The notes below the pieces were generated by a model that worked only from the letters and a program-made list of their open reading frames with translations, made no database searches and was not told the DNA's origin. A program made the position numbers and the translations under genes. A DNA stretch of 64,000 nt from Azolla caroliniana (Eukaryota > Polypodiophyta): contig JBHGNT010000007.1 in assembly GCA_043228905.1 (NCBI GenBank), positions 5,828,001-5,892,000 on the forward strand. Direction: 5' to 3'. Numbering within the stretch: the stretch's first letter is position 1; each line of letters opens with the position of its first letter. This document shows positions 45,030 through 59,339 of this stretch, in pieces.

Positions 45030-45083
45030 CCTCATTGGATGTGTCGAATGAAGATGCCACCCCCTCTCTCAACTTGTCCATCG
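44680..45083. repeat. minisatellite, ~160-190 bp units
   Basis: Units start at CAATCCTCATTGGATGTG (44680, 44839, 45026). Each holds AATGAAGATGCCACCCCCTC, then ATGT repeats, then AGAAATACCAAATAAAACT, then a CT run. The third unit is partial. Unit length varies with the CT and ATGT runs. It is the same array as 31612-31780, split by the LINE. Confidence 0.9.
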
Positions 45084-45580
45084 ATCATTGGATTTCATTG
45101 TATCTCCTTGTTGGGACATGCTTCACATACCTCCGTGTATGAACATTTGCCATTTTGTGCGCTTATCGCCCTGTCAGAAGGCATCCCATGAGCTCAATTA
45201 CGTGCTTATATAACTAAGCATCGTTGCTTCACCCCCGCTTCCAAGCTCATACTCAACCCCCTTCATCTGTTTGATGATTTCACAAAACTCATTTATCTTG
45301 GTTGTGTCCATTTGCATCAAGCAAGAGCTTCTTAAAAATAGTGTTCTTCTTATATGTGTCACACAATCACAATGGGACATGTATACAAAACTCTATAAAT
45401 CATAATAGAGATTTGAACACATCACATCTTGAGAAAACACATCCTCAAGGTTGAGCAATCGTGATATAAGATGCAAACAAGGTAAGAAGAGTAAATGGGG
45501 AGTTGTCTAAAGCAAGGGAAGCTCCGAGCGGACGAGCGCGACCTATGGATGGAATGAGGAAGAAGCATTTAGGTTTATAC
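45084..45580. other. spacer
   Basis: No supported gene. A 60-codon minus-strand open frame at 45198-45380 has no recognisable motif. Confidence 0.3.
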
Positions 45581-45862
45581 ACACACATACACACACACAC
45601 ACACACACAATCACATGCATACATACATACATACACACTCACACACCCACATACATGCATGCATACGCGCACACACACACACACACATACACAGAGTCGC
45701 ATACATACATACACACACCCACATACATGCATGCATACGCACATACACACACACGCACACACATACATACACAAAGTCACATGCATACATACATACATAC
45801 ACACACTCACATACATGCATGCATACGTACATACACACACACACACACATACACATATGTAT
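45581..45862. repeat. CA/ATAC microsatellite field
   Basis: About 280 bp of interleaved ACAC and ATAC repeats with GCATGCATAC blocks. Long open frames across it, on both strands, are only the consequence of the repeat. Confidence 0.93.
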
Positions 45863-45993
45863 TTAAAAGAATTAAAAACGCTAGTTAGTCCTTATTTATT
45901 AATAATGGAAGAACCGGTTTACACACACATAAAAAAAAAAATTTACATAGATATTGTGGTCGGGTTGGTTATTAAGTTAGCATTAAGACAATT

Positions 45994-45999
45994 CACGTG
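45994..45999. promoter_or_regulatory. G-box upstream of alpha-tubulin
   Basis: CACGTG, about 240 bp before the tubulin start codon. A palindromic bZIP/bHLH site; relevance is inferred from position only. No convincing TATA box is seen; (GGGAT)n repeats follow at 46016-46056. Confidence 0.35.
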
Positions 46000-46058
46000 A
46001 TGTTATGTGTGGAGATGGGATGGGATGGGATGGGATGGGATGGGATGGGATGGGATGA

Positions 46059-48544
<2,486 letters not shown>

Positions 48545-48614
48545 TTCGCACAAAAACAAACAAACATACATTAGACTTGAATCCCTCCCTACCTTAAGTA
48601 GGGGGGATAAGGCC

Positions 48615-48624
48615 AATAATAAAA
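48615..48624 (+). terminator. possible polyadenylation signal of alpha-tubulin
   Basis: AATAATAAAA about 70 bp after the stop codon, a near-upstream-element-like motif. No cleavage site can be read. Confidence 0.3.
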
Positions 48625-49590
48625 GGACTCCACTCTCACTCTCACTACACAAGGAATATATATGCCTCTTTTCAGGCTTCTCATAACAATAGCTCTAATC
48701 AAAATGAGTTGAGTTCTCTCCATGGTTACTGTTGACTATTAATATACTCTCTCTCTCTCTCTATCTATCTCTCTCTCTCTCTCTCCTTGAGAGAATTGCA
48801 TGCCTAAGTGACGATAACTTTTTTCTTTGTGGGAATCCTCACTTGCAATTGTAATAATAAGAGCTTGTGGCACACATATGAGTGAGAAGGATTGGATGGT
48901 TAGGAGGAAACCAAGATGTTGGACACAATATTGTTGGTGAAGACACAAAACCTAGAGGAAATCACAAGGGGGATTACAAATATATGCTTGAGGTCATAAC
49001 TAGGATACCAAGGGTTTTTTTAAAACTTTCCTCAAACTATCCATGCACACATGTTGAATTCCATATAGATTTGAGGTTGGGTTGATGGAGAGTCACTTAA
49101 CTTGCCTAGAGCACATGAGGTTGGTAAACCCAACAAAGTTATCACAATCTCTCCATAACTTCGAAGGATTTGAGAGTCATCATGGACTACCTTATCTAAG
49201 GATCTAGGTATCCATCTTAGCATTAGCGTCCAAAGCTGTTGTGAGATCCAAAAACATGTTTAGTATGCTCAATAATAACACCAAGGAACAAGAACCTTAA
49301 GGGAAATAAGGGACGACCTGTAAGTGCAATACGTATATTATCTCAATAGCTAGGGCTAACTCCATATTAGCAAGTAAATTTGGGACAACGATGAACTTTG
49401 GTTCGTTATAGACTCTTGACAAATCACTTGAAAGTATGATGATCCTCACACAACGATGGTTTATGAATGTTGGTGCTATGTTATCTTCACTTGCAAGATG
49501 ACTCAACGAGCTTTAAAAGAGTGAAATGTTTCCACACATTCGTAAATTCAAGAGTATCCATGAGAAAGAGACAATCTACAAAATTCATTT
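48625..49590. other. spacer
   Basis: A CT/CTAT run (48749-48784), otherwise no supported gene. Confidence 0.35.
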
Positions 49591-49599
49591 TCTTTGATC

Positions 49600-50150
49600 T
49601 AACAATGACTGAGAATATTTTGATGAGTTCATGACATTCTTTTCAAAAGTAAGAACTTTCTCCCAATTCCATTTGTTGATAAATGCTTTAGTTGAATGAA
49701 AGAACCCTCACATTATGGGACTGATCCACACCATGGTCAACAAGAACATGATGCCACACTCATATTGGGTGAAACTAGTGTATACAGTTATTTATTTGAT
49801 GAATCAATGCTTGCCTGGAGTGCATGATGTGACTTTCCAAAAGCGCTTATATGGGAGGAAGCTCAATCTATCACATGACTAAAGCTGTTCAATAACATCA
49901 CTTATGTGTATCTACGAGAAACAATATGGACAAAGCTTGATCAAATGTTCAAAAGGTGTATTTTCTTGGGTCATTTCCTTGAGTAGAAGAGACATAAGTG
50001 GGCCAACACCATGACTTGCCCTAAAATGGTTCACCGTGTCATTCATCCTTCATTATAGAATTTCCTTGCATATTGACAACATGATATTCAAAATGGTCGT
50101 GAGATTTTCAATGTTTTGAAAGCTCGTTCAAAATCCTATTTCATCGAGTC
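49600..50150 (+). pseudogene. Copia integrase/linker remnant
   Basis: Broken frames carry the sequence order of a Copia integrase end and linker: MMPHSYWVKLVYTVIYLMNQCLPG (compare the usual K.LP..FWAEAV.TA.YLLNR.P) and, 100 bp later, a CIFLG-like segment. No LTR is attached. Confidence 0.5.
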
Positions 50151-50399
50151 TTGCAATTGATGCAAGTATGTCTCAAAAAAATGTATTGAATGAAGACAGG
50201 ATTTGGATCAAGTCTAATTGCAAACATCCCCAAATTTCATCCAATTATCCTAGCACAAGTGAACAACTAGAAAATGTATATTGCATTATATTTGTGTGCC
50301 ATACCCTTACACTACTAGTTAATGAGGTGTTAATGTCACTTAAACACTTTTGTGTCTTGCAAAACGTTGGAGAAAACATGATGTTTAGCAAAAAGTAAA

Positions 50400-50845
50400 G
50401 AAGAGAGAGAGAGAGAGAGAGAGAAGAAAGAGATATATTAACGTCTTCTAAGGCCAAAATTGGCCCATGAGACAAATGGTTTACAAAAAATGGGATATTT
50501 ACCCATTCATCGAAAGTAAAAATAAAAATAAGATAAAAATAGAGTTTAAGCTAAATAGTTCTGAGAAAATAACATGACTATTCTACATAAAAAACATGTT
50601 CTACAATGAAAATGATGTTAAACTAGGCCTAATTTCATTTCCATCCAAGTCTCTCGAAGAGAAGCGGGAGGTCAAAGGGTTGTGATGTGGATGTGGCCCG
50701 TGGTCCCAATGTAAAAGATACCCCAACCATAGCTTCTAGTCGACGTAGCTCACATTCCCTTATCTTCTTAATCTTTTCTAATCCACGTCGACTTGTTTTG
50801 AAGCCCAACATCCGAGGGCGTTTGGTTGTTCTTTGCATTTCTGCA
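50400..50845 (-). mobile_element. 5'-truncated LINE 3' end (copy 2 of 3)
   Basis: Minus strand: MQRTTKRPRMLGFKTSRRGLE-type coding end (50850-50635), matching MQRTTKRPWMSGFKATRCGVE of the large LINE at about 44308-44370, then the same 3' UTR and a (CT)n tail at the 50400 end. Truncated within the last ~70 codons. Confidence 0.9.
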
Positions 50846-51128
50846 TGCACATATGTATGTATGTTTATATCAGTATGCCAAATTTTCTATGAGAGAACCA
50901 AAGTGAATAAAACATAAATTAAGAGTAATAGGATATATGTTGATCACAAATAGCCTATTGACCCATTTGATAGAGGACATAAAGTCACATTGGAAGTTGT
51001 GGGTGTATGGTAAGAAGACTTTGTTTAGGCTAGCATGGGATCCAACTAACTATTCATCTATATATATGTTTACCAGTAACAAATTCAAAATTTCCAATGT
51101 TTTGTGTAGTTAAGAAAACACATATTAA
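50846..51128. other. spacer
   Basis: No supported feature. Confidence 0.3.
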
Positions 51129-51284
51129 CGAGTTCATGGGACATTTCACCAATGACATTTCAATACTACAATCAGCATGGTCTTTTTCCAAAGTTTCAAT
51201 CAAACACATATAATCTAGTTCATGGGATATTTCACGAATGATATTTCAATATTAGAGTCAACATGGTCTTTCTCCAAAGTTTCT
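51129..51284. repeat. 86-bp tandem duplication
   Basis: AGTTCATGGGA(C/T)ATTTCAC...CCAAAGTTTC occurs at 51131 and 51217 (offset 86), with several substitutions. Confidence 0.8.
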
Positions 51285-51575
51285 TTCCAAGTTTTGGGGA
51301 ACAATCTAGGTTAGAAAAAAATCACATCAAATACTTCATTTGTAGTGATTGCTTGTGCATCAAACCTTGCCTATTGGTTCATGGTGTATCCTCCAATTGT
51401 GGTTGGTATTATTCACAACAAGAATCATAGTTCTAAGCATTGTTTGTGGGACTACCTTGAGTCTCAATTGGTGTGGAAACATTAGCTCTAAATATTTGCA
51501 ATTTCCGTAATCAATATTCATATGGGGAATGATGGTTTGGATATCACATGGTTGCTCTATGTTCTATGTTATGTA

Positions 51576-52185
51576 TGTGTCCCTCCTGACGGGAGAAGAT
51601 GACCGAATGGTCGTAAGTCAACCGAAATGAGGGTTAGATGGCGAACCAACCAAGAGACCGAAAAATAGACGTATATATATATATATATATATGATATGTT
51701 GAGTAGTGATTACTCTTAGAGAGTGTGTGAGACAGAGAGCGCGTGAGCTATAGGAAGCAACGAGAGAGCCAGACAGAGAGTGCATGAGTGAACAAAAAAG
51801 AAGTAAAGGGGCAGGCAGAAGGTAGTAGTGTTGATGACTGCTGAAACACTAATTGTGGTTTTCAGACGACGGACTAAAAGGAGTTTTGGGTGGCACCATC
51901 ATCCACACAAGTTTAGTCGTTCCATGCCTTCCTTATTGTTTTTCCTCTATAAGTTTCGCGTCCCTCAAGGTTGTGGCACCATAAGAATTCTTGGTGTTTC
52001 CCGTAGTAAGCTAGGGGAAGTTTTTGCTATCTGTTTGTACACTCTTAGATTATAGTGAAGTTTTGCCAGCCATAGGGTCCCCGTGGTTTTTTCTTGTTTT
52101 AAGGTTTCCACATAAATCTTGTGTCTCTGTTTTATCATTGTGTTTTCGGTCTTATTTTGTGTTGTGTTGGATATTAACCTTTTCA
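51576..52185 (+). mobile_element. Copia-type 5' LTR of a truncated element
   Basis: It starts near TGTGTCCCTCCTGACGGGAG and ends in TTTCA, followed by AACTGGTATTAGAGCG, a primer site (TGGTATTAGAGC, 52189-52200) one base from the canonical form. The left border is approximate and no 3' LTR is present. Confidence 0.65.
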
Positions 52186-52212
52186 AACTGGTATTAGAGC
52201 GAGAGGTTCTAG

Positions 52213-52735
52213 ATGGAGGGAAAAATGAGTGGTTTTTCGGGAATGATAGTCTCAGACTCCCATAAGTACTCAGATTGGAAGATCAAGATGGAGGATCTTC
52301 TGATAGTTAGGGATCTATATGAGCCGATAGACAGGAAGGAAATACCAACAGGGGTATTAGAGTCTGAGTGGAAAATCCTTAATAGGAAGGCCGCTGCAAC
52401 CATCACACAGTTTATAGATGTGAGCATCCGTCAACATGTGGCAAACGATACAAATGCCCACAACCTGTGGCATAAGTTGTTCGGCATGTATGAAAGGAAA
52501 AATACTCTCAACAAAGCTTCCCTGATGAGAAAGTTGGTGAGGCTAAAGTACACAAATGGTGATAGCATTGTGGTGCACATCAATACTTTCATGGGGATGG
52601 TAAACTAACTAGCATCATCCAAGTTCATGTTAGATGATGAGGTACATGCCCTGTTACTACTTTCTTCCCTACTAGACAATTGGGAAACCTTAGTAATGTC
52701 ACTTAGTGCCTCTTGTTAAGAAGAGAATCTGTCTT
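52213..52735 (+). pseudogene. Copia gag fragment
   Basis: MEGKMSGFSGMIVSDSHKYS..WKIKMEDLL, a capsid domain of about 130 codons, then TAA at 52606-52608 where the family usually has Gln (LxQLASSK), then the same frame through LLLLSSLLDNWETLVMSLS to a second stop. The zinc knuckle and all of pol are missing. It belongs to the LTR at 51576-52185. Confidence 0.85.
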
Positions 52736-53559
52736 TACAAGTAGTAAAGACAAGCCTTCTAAACAAAGAGACGAGAAGCCTTCTTGTAGAATTGCCTTTA
52801 GTAACATGCAATTTTTAGGGAGGGAGAAGCAACCATTTATGGGAATTGTTGAGTACCACCATATGCTACATTTGAGGAGCTTGATGCTCATTCATTTTTC
52901 ATCAAGTTAGGGTCCCTCTAGAAAGATATTCCACTTTTGTCTTTAAAAGATTATTGCCCTTTTTGGTAATTACTTAGTTTCTCTCAAATTTATTTACCTC
53001 TAGAAAGATGCCCGCGCCACTTTTGTGACCTATCTTTGAAAGATGTTAGCCGTTTTTGGTATTTTCGTCACCAAGATGATTTTTCACTTCGTCCACCACT
53101 TGTGACAATGATTTGAACACAATTCCAAGAAGGAGATTATCATCAATTACATCCAATTACGTTTCATTCTCGGAAGTTCTCATCAATTGAGCTCAATTAT
53201 CCAATACATGACCATGAGTTGTCGCCTATTGTGGATTCATTCCAATTGTGGTAATGTTTTCTTGAAGGTTTGCTTTATATATTTATTGTTTACTTAGATC
53301 ACCATAATAATAAATTTGTTACCAATTGTGAAATATTTTCAATAAGCAAAGATTCTAAGTCGGCACCAAGCTCGTTTGTACACAAAAATTCTATAACGAG
53401 CTGATTTTATAATCAAATTTTGACCAAGATATCTATAGGGACAAACAAATGCACTTTCAAAACGATCTTATTTGACACCTAAGGTAGGAGAGGTTGCTTT
53501 TGATTAGTGTTTACATCTTGTTCTTGGTCTAAAACATTTGAAGCTTGTAGTCACAAGCT
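52736..53559. other. spacer, probably decayed retroelement sequence
   Basis: A local duplication around CTCTAGAAAGAT (about 52918 and 53001). Nothing else recognisable. Confidence 0.3.
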
Positions 53560-54480
53560 TATTTTCAACACTCTAAGACACGTCTCTTATATGGACAATG
53601 AGAGCTTAGTGGATAGATATGTTAGCACAAGATGTCATTAAGCATTTGGCTTCCTCGTCACCATCATCTATATCAAGTACACATGATTATGATGTCTTTC
53701 AAAGACATGATGTGTTATTATATCGACACGGTTTGTTATACATTCCTAATTGATTGCTCCATCTAGAAATTCTATAAGGTTGCCATGATTCTCCTATGGT
53801 TGGCCATTTCAAAATCCCTAAAACAATTGAGCTTATAAGTAGAAACTATCGTTGGCCTTTCCATAAGAAATCCTTTCACATCTTCATCAATTCATGTGAT
53901 ACTTTTTCTTGGGCCAAAGCCCATCAACATCAACCATGTGGGTTACATCATTCCTTACAAGTACTTGAGGGGCCATGGAAAAGGATCTCTATCAAATTTA
54001 TCCTTGAACTTCCACAATCTCATAAATATGGTTTTATTCTTGTGGTCGACGATTGTTTCTTAAAAATGGCACATTTTATTCCGTGTTCGTCAACTAATAC
54101 AAGTGAATCTACAATCTTACTTTTACTTTAAGTTTTTCATCTTCTTGGTCTACCAAATACTATTTTTAATGGTCTAGGTTCACAATTGACCGCTAGTTTT
54201 TGGAAATGTATCTTGGAACTTTTGTCAGTCTATAGATTTTTATCATTTTGGCATCATACAAAAATCAATGCTCAGACTAAACGAACTAATAAACCTTGGT
54301 GCACTATTTACGATGTTTTATCTCCTATCAACAAGACAATTGGGTTAATTGGGTTAATTGGCTCCATATGGTAAGAGTTTGCTTATAATAATATTGTTCA
54401 TGCTTATAACGCAAACTCCCTTCTTTACAATCTTTGGCCAACGTCCCAATTTGTCTTTCTTAGTTGAGATGGAGACCTCC
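53560..54480 (+). pseudogene. Ty3/Gypsy integrase remnant
   Basis: Broken frames follow the order of a Gypsy integrase: GCHDSPMVGHFKIPKTIELISRNYRW-like zinc region (the CxxC reads as changed), then GPWKRISIKFILELP..., FILVVDDCFLKMAHFIPC, a stop, NGLGSQLTASFW and AQTKRTNK. It matches the domain in the intact element at 34947-38489 in layout, though it is from a different, older family. Confidence 0.8.
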
Positions 54481-55589
54481 ATCAATCCATATGCAAAACA
54501 TCGTGTGAAGCAATTATAAAAGATGCACATCCAACTCTCACAACAACTTCAACAAGCCCAACAACATTTTGAATGATTTGCAAATCAACATCACAAAATG
54601 TGCCCATTCATTCTTGGAGATCTAGTCTAACATTTTGATAGGAAGGTCTCATCATTGACGTCTTTTGCTTTTGTACTCTATTTCATTGGTTGATGTAGCT
54701 TTAGCAATTTTCCAAATAAACCTATTTCTTGTAAGTTGTGACGTGAGTCTTGAATCAACCTTATTGAGCCAAAGCCAAAGCTTGCTAATGGTGTCCTAAT
54801 ATGTGAGTGTTTTGTAGAGTGTTCAAATCATCAAGTTATATTGGGAGTCCTGTCCTTTTGCTTGTGTGATTGTTTTTTTTTCCATGAAAAATATGCGCCA
54901 TTGGTATTAAAATTAACAATGCCGAAGGCAACCTACAAATTGTACATAATAGTTTCCGCTCCACAAGTATCTATCATAAAAAAGGACCAAATATAAACGA
55001 TGGCCTTTGGCAAGATAAGGTTAATTATAATCCATGAAAACACTCTCAACCTTTGCCAGCGACACCAATACTCAACATATAAACAAATTCCTGCGGTCCA
55101 AGAGTATACATATCTTGGTGGTAATCATACTCAACATACCCTGGTTGTCCACCTGGTTGGTAGTCTAAAAACTCCATGTTTGTAGTTGGTTCCACATATA
55201 CTGAAGTTGTTCACCATCACCTAGCAGTCCACTAGTTGTTGCTATTTGGCAAATGTTTTGTATGTCAAGATCTTCTTCAACTATTGCAGTTGAAGACACA
55301 AAAACAGTCCATGATGCACCTGTCGCTTGGGGTAAAACGTGATGGGTTGCCTTCATCTCCATGAACATTGAAAATGTACTTGTAATTAACCTCCCTATAA
55401 AACAAGATGATCTATGTCCTCCTCACCTCACACCATCTGCTTCAATCCCCACACCATCTTCACTCAACCTTAACACAAAACAAAATTATGCTTCATTCGG
55501 TTCACATCAACCATCTCGTTGCTTACCACCAAAATGATTCTAGTGTGTTTCGCATCCCCTCATGATCTGCTTCACCCCCCTCCCCCCAA
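54481..55589. other. spacer
   Basis: Some frames of 60-70 codons, none with a recognised motif. Confidence 0.3.
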
Positions 55590-55895
55590 TGTTTTCTTAT
55601 CCCCTCATGATTTGCTTCAGCCCTCACACCATCACCACTCATCCTATCATCATGACAAATTGCTTAAGGTCCTATGCAAATAACAACAATATAAGTGAAA
55701 AATGTTTCCTCATCCTCTCATGGTCTGCTTCAGCCCTCATAGCATCACCACTCATCCTCTCGTCATGACAAATTGCTTAAGGTCTTGTGCAAATAACAAC
55801 AAAATAAGTGAAAAATGTTTCCTCATTATCTGCTTCAGCCCTCACACCATCACCACTCATCCTCTCATCATGACAAATTGCTTGTGCGATTGTTA
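55590..55895. repeat. three-copy tandem repeat, ~105-113 bp
   Basis: TGCTTCAGCCCTCA begins at 55613, 55726 and 55831. Each unit continues with CATCACCACTCATCCT, CATGACAAATTGCTT and, in the first two, CAAATAACAACAA and AAAATGTTTCCT. Confidence 0.88.
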
Positions 55896-56120
55896 AGCAT
55901 CATTAAGCAAAAGAAGGCAAATACATCAAAACAATTCATTGATCTAATGATGAAAGAAGGCAATTCACCAAAACAGCTCATAAAAAGGAATTGATTGTTG
56001 ATACTCCACACAATTGAGGTAGCAAATTAGGATGTTCCAAAGTCTTGTGTTATTACAACTTAATTAGTTCATCGTATTTGAAACTAGGAACAAGTTAGCT
56101 TAATTTGGGATTCAGTGGCT

Positions 56121-56447
56121 TTAGCATTTCGCGAGGTATTTAGGATGAAGTGGTGGTGCAGGGCAGAGGGCACCAAGGGCCCTGGGTCCATTTAACTTGA
56201 GTCTCGCCAAGGTTTTCATCGCTGGTTCCGCTTGTTCTAGTTTCAATGCATTAGAGAGACATATGGAGGTAATGATAGATAAGAAATCAACCAGTAAAGA
56301 AACAAAATACCATGACAGGAATGGAGTCTTGGCTCCTACTTCCAGAAGAGGATAAGAGGTCCCAGCATATAATAATACAAATATGACATTTAATATGTGC
56401 AGCAATATGGAGGAGAAAGAAGAAGCCATTGAATTTGCTCCATACAA
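56121..56447 (-). CDS. possible small membrane protein (unrecognised)
   Basis: 108 codons from Met to stop, with two hydrophobic stretches (about residues 10-30 and 40-64) and a basic Pro-rich end. It lies about 140 bp beyond the stop of the phosphatase gene, on the same strand, so it could equally be chance reading of its 3' flank. I recognise no family and no splice sites. Low confidence that it is a gene. Confidence 0.2.
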   Translation of the reverse strand: MYGANSMASSFSSILLHILNVIFVLLYAGTSYPLLEVGAKTPFLSWYFVSLLVDFLSIITSICLSNALKLEQAEPAMKTLARLKLNGPRALGALCPAPPLHPKYLAKC

Positions 56448-56585
56448 CTCATTTTCTCAAGAAGGATAAGGAACAGTGCTGACACTGCTGCAATTGTAGA
56501 AGTATTAATATATCTAACATTCAAAATACCCTTGCTTTATGGTTTACTTAGGGTTTTAAATCCCTCTAATTGGTTTTCCTTCCCT

Positions 56586-59010
56586 TCACTTCTGTAGATC
56601 ATAAGAGTAGATGTCATGTCCATTCACATCATAGAAGGTTAGAGCAACAGATTGTGGCCTCATCGACACACTGAGAAAACCTTGGCCATCGTATGCAAAT
56701 TCGACTCCATCCCCATCCTGCGTGTATGGCCTCAGCCCACTGTAGGCTTTCGATCCCGCACCACTTGTGAATAGATGCACTGAGCTGCAAAATCGACTCA
56801 CAAAAGAAACCGCACGTTAATAATAAACAAAGATCTGTGTGAGTAGATCACTTGTCTCTAGGTAGTTACACCCAGCTTCTCACAATGTGATCAAACCAAT
56901 CACCCATTCTAATAGCTGATGATAATTAAAGCATGACCACAAATCCATCCATCACATGTTAGAAGACATGACGATATGCAACATTAATCTGACATGTAGA
57001 AAAAGAATGTCCTGTTCACACCTGTCAGAGCGCTTGATGTGTTGTAGATTGTGATCATGGCCATTGATGTACATGTCCACTTCATATTTCTGGCCATAAG
57101 AAATTAGCATTCATTCATCAATTAGCATACACAATAATTATACCTATACACTGTTGACCTGATTATAGAGAATTAATTGGCAAGAGAATGGGAAAAGAAA
57201 AGAAAACACTCTTTACTTACCTCTAGTATGGGTAGCAATTGATCCACAAGCTCTGTCAAGTCTCCATGATGGCCAACACTCCGAATTGTGTGATGCCCAA
57301 ATACAATCTTCCATGTCGCATTTGATGAGGCCAAAGCATCGACAAGTCTCTATAATCATCGAAGACCACATCAACATTTCCACATGAACAAAACATGAAC
57401 ATATATATGTATATGTATTATTGTTACCGCCAACTGAGATTGCAATTGCTGAGGCCGTGGAGCAAGTCCTCTCCAATCAAAAGTCTGAGTTTGATTAGGG
57501 CTCCAATACTCATCAATGAATGGTGTTGTGTCAATGAAGAACATATCAACTGAGGCACTGCATGATGCTCCACCTGAATGCATAAATAAATGTATATATT
57601 GTCACCGAACACACATGTTATGTTACTGACATGGATAGATATTTCAATATTCACAAATCACCTTCTGTATGAGTCATATTGGAATCACCAGAGCACGATA
57701 ATGGGACATGCAGCTGGAAATCCTTTCGGCAGAACCACCTTGGATCACGCTTTGCAATCTCCTTGCTCAGTTGGCATAGGGCATCCCCCATGTAATCATG
57801 ATTACCCAAAACTGTGAAAATGCACCAAAATGAGGAAGAAAAAAAATAAGGAAAGAAAAGGAAACATCCTGATGTATTAATTCATGTGAAGTACAACAGA
57901 AGGATGCCAATGAATCTATCTATCTATCTATCTATCTATATGTATATATGTATCTATGTATCTATGTATCTATGTATATATGTATATATGTATATATGTA
58001 TGATTTTCATTGTGCAATTGTTTTTTATAGTTATGGAAAACAATAACCATAATAATATACCTGAATACCAGACAGTTTGCAAGCTTGAGGATGTATAGAC
58101 ATTGGTAAATGAAGCAGTGAAGGCCGGGTCATCAGGTCCCATAAGTCCCGTGTCATAGAAGTTGTCACCAACAGAGATCACAAACTCAATACCCAACTGT
58201 TCTCCAATCCTCCCCATCTTATGTACACATGTTATGTTACAAAGCATGATCAATATATGCCAATTCCAAAGTATCAATCAAAAGGATGGAGATTATATAT
58301 ACCATATGCAAGGGACTTTTATGTACCTGAGTGGCTACTGCTGATTGATTGTAGAGACCTCTCCTTCCCCAATCCCCTAAGACCAGGTAGTTCAGTTCAC
58401 CTCCTGTGATTGCATACTTTGGCTCATGAATAAGTCGAATACTGCCATCCGATCCCTCGCCCTCTTCATCCTGATTCACATTGATCATTGATATCTTGCG
58501 GTAATCACTAACTACACTAATATCAGACGAAGACGGAGCACTGGTCTGAGATTTTGACATGTGCAGCCACTGCCAATGCAGGATCCCCAAGTGGGCTCTT
58601 CCCATTGTCAGTACACACGAACAAATCACCAACATTATGAATAGCACCCAGCTGCCTAATCTAATTTTGCGCCCACATTCATCACGCACCAAATCAGTAT
58701 GTCCACATCGCATACTACTCTGAAATGTACTACCATTTTCTCCCAAATCCTGCATTTTCTTTCATACATTAATCAATACCGTGATATAATATTCACTGCT
58801 AAGGGAATCAAATGTATGATTACATTAATGTTTTCTGAGTTACTTTCTTAATGTAATCATACATTTGATTCCCTTAGCAGTGAATATTTAAACAGTTGCA
58901 TGATTTAACTAATGAGAAAAAACCTGACAGATCGATACCTTGGTGCTCATAGGAAGCTGCAAGGGCCCTGACCCCAACCACGGCGTTCGGTCATTAATCG
59001 AGTCCTCCAT
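56586..59010 (-). CDS. purple acid phosphatase, small plant type, with N-terminal membrane anchor
   Basis: Eight exons: 59010-58939, 58749-58327, 58217-58061, 57811-57662, 57573-57428, 57349-57221, 57089-57022 and 56784-56586, all GT-AG and in phase, 447 residues. All five metal-ligand motifs are present: GDWG (149-152), GDNFY (182-186), GNHDY (220-224), VFGHH (332-336) and GHDH (369-372). It is therefore a dinuclear-metal phosphomonoesterase of the low-molecular-weight PAP group (PAP3/7/8/17 relatives), which are usually 330-350 residues with a cleaved signal peptide. Here about 100 extra residues precede the domain: a polar stretch, one hydrophobic segment (about 55-73), then a Ser- and Asp/Glu-rich linker. 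This fits a signal-anchored protein of the secretory route. Exon 1 encodes only 24 residues, and the start is the first Met of that frame. Confidence 0.93.
58788..58888. repeat. perfect 41-bp inverted repeat with 19-nt loop
   Basis: 58788-58828 and 58848-58888 are exact reverse complements over 41 bp (arm begins AATATTCACTGCTAAGGG), separated by 19 nt. The hairpin lies wholly inside phosphatase intron 1 (58750-58938, 189 nt) and makes up over half of it. No target duplication is evident. Confidence 0.97.
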
Positions 59011-59225
59011 TTCTGAAAATCCTTAAAATTATACAAGTCTTTTCTCTGTTCCTCTCTCTCCTTCTGTCTGTGAAGTGATGAGTCCACTGAATGGACTCAA
59101 CCCGGAAAAGGAAGACAGAGAATCTGAATGAGAAATGGTGAAGGAATCTGAATTGGGAATGAAGCAATTTAACGCAGGAGGAGCGAATTTTGATGCAAGA
59201 CAGACCCACACAGACATGTAGGGTG
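59011..59225 (-). promoter_or_regulatory. 5' leader/promoter region of the phosphatase
   Basis: Immediately upstream of the start codon, with a GA/CT-rich stretch (about 59035-59075). No clear TATA box can be placed. Confidence 0.3.
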
Positions 59226-59339
59226 GGTCTCAGATCCAGGGAATATTCCTCACATATATAGGATCCATGGAATATTCTCTTTGATACAGTAACAAAAACT
59301 TAGCACCCAAGATTAATTCTTCTAAGAATGGTAATAATA

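Noticed and set aside
45445-46000. Long Cys/Val/Tyr- or His/Thr-rich open frames on both strands
   Set aside because: They come from CA/ATAC repeats, which lack stops in several frames.
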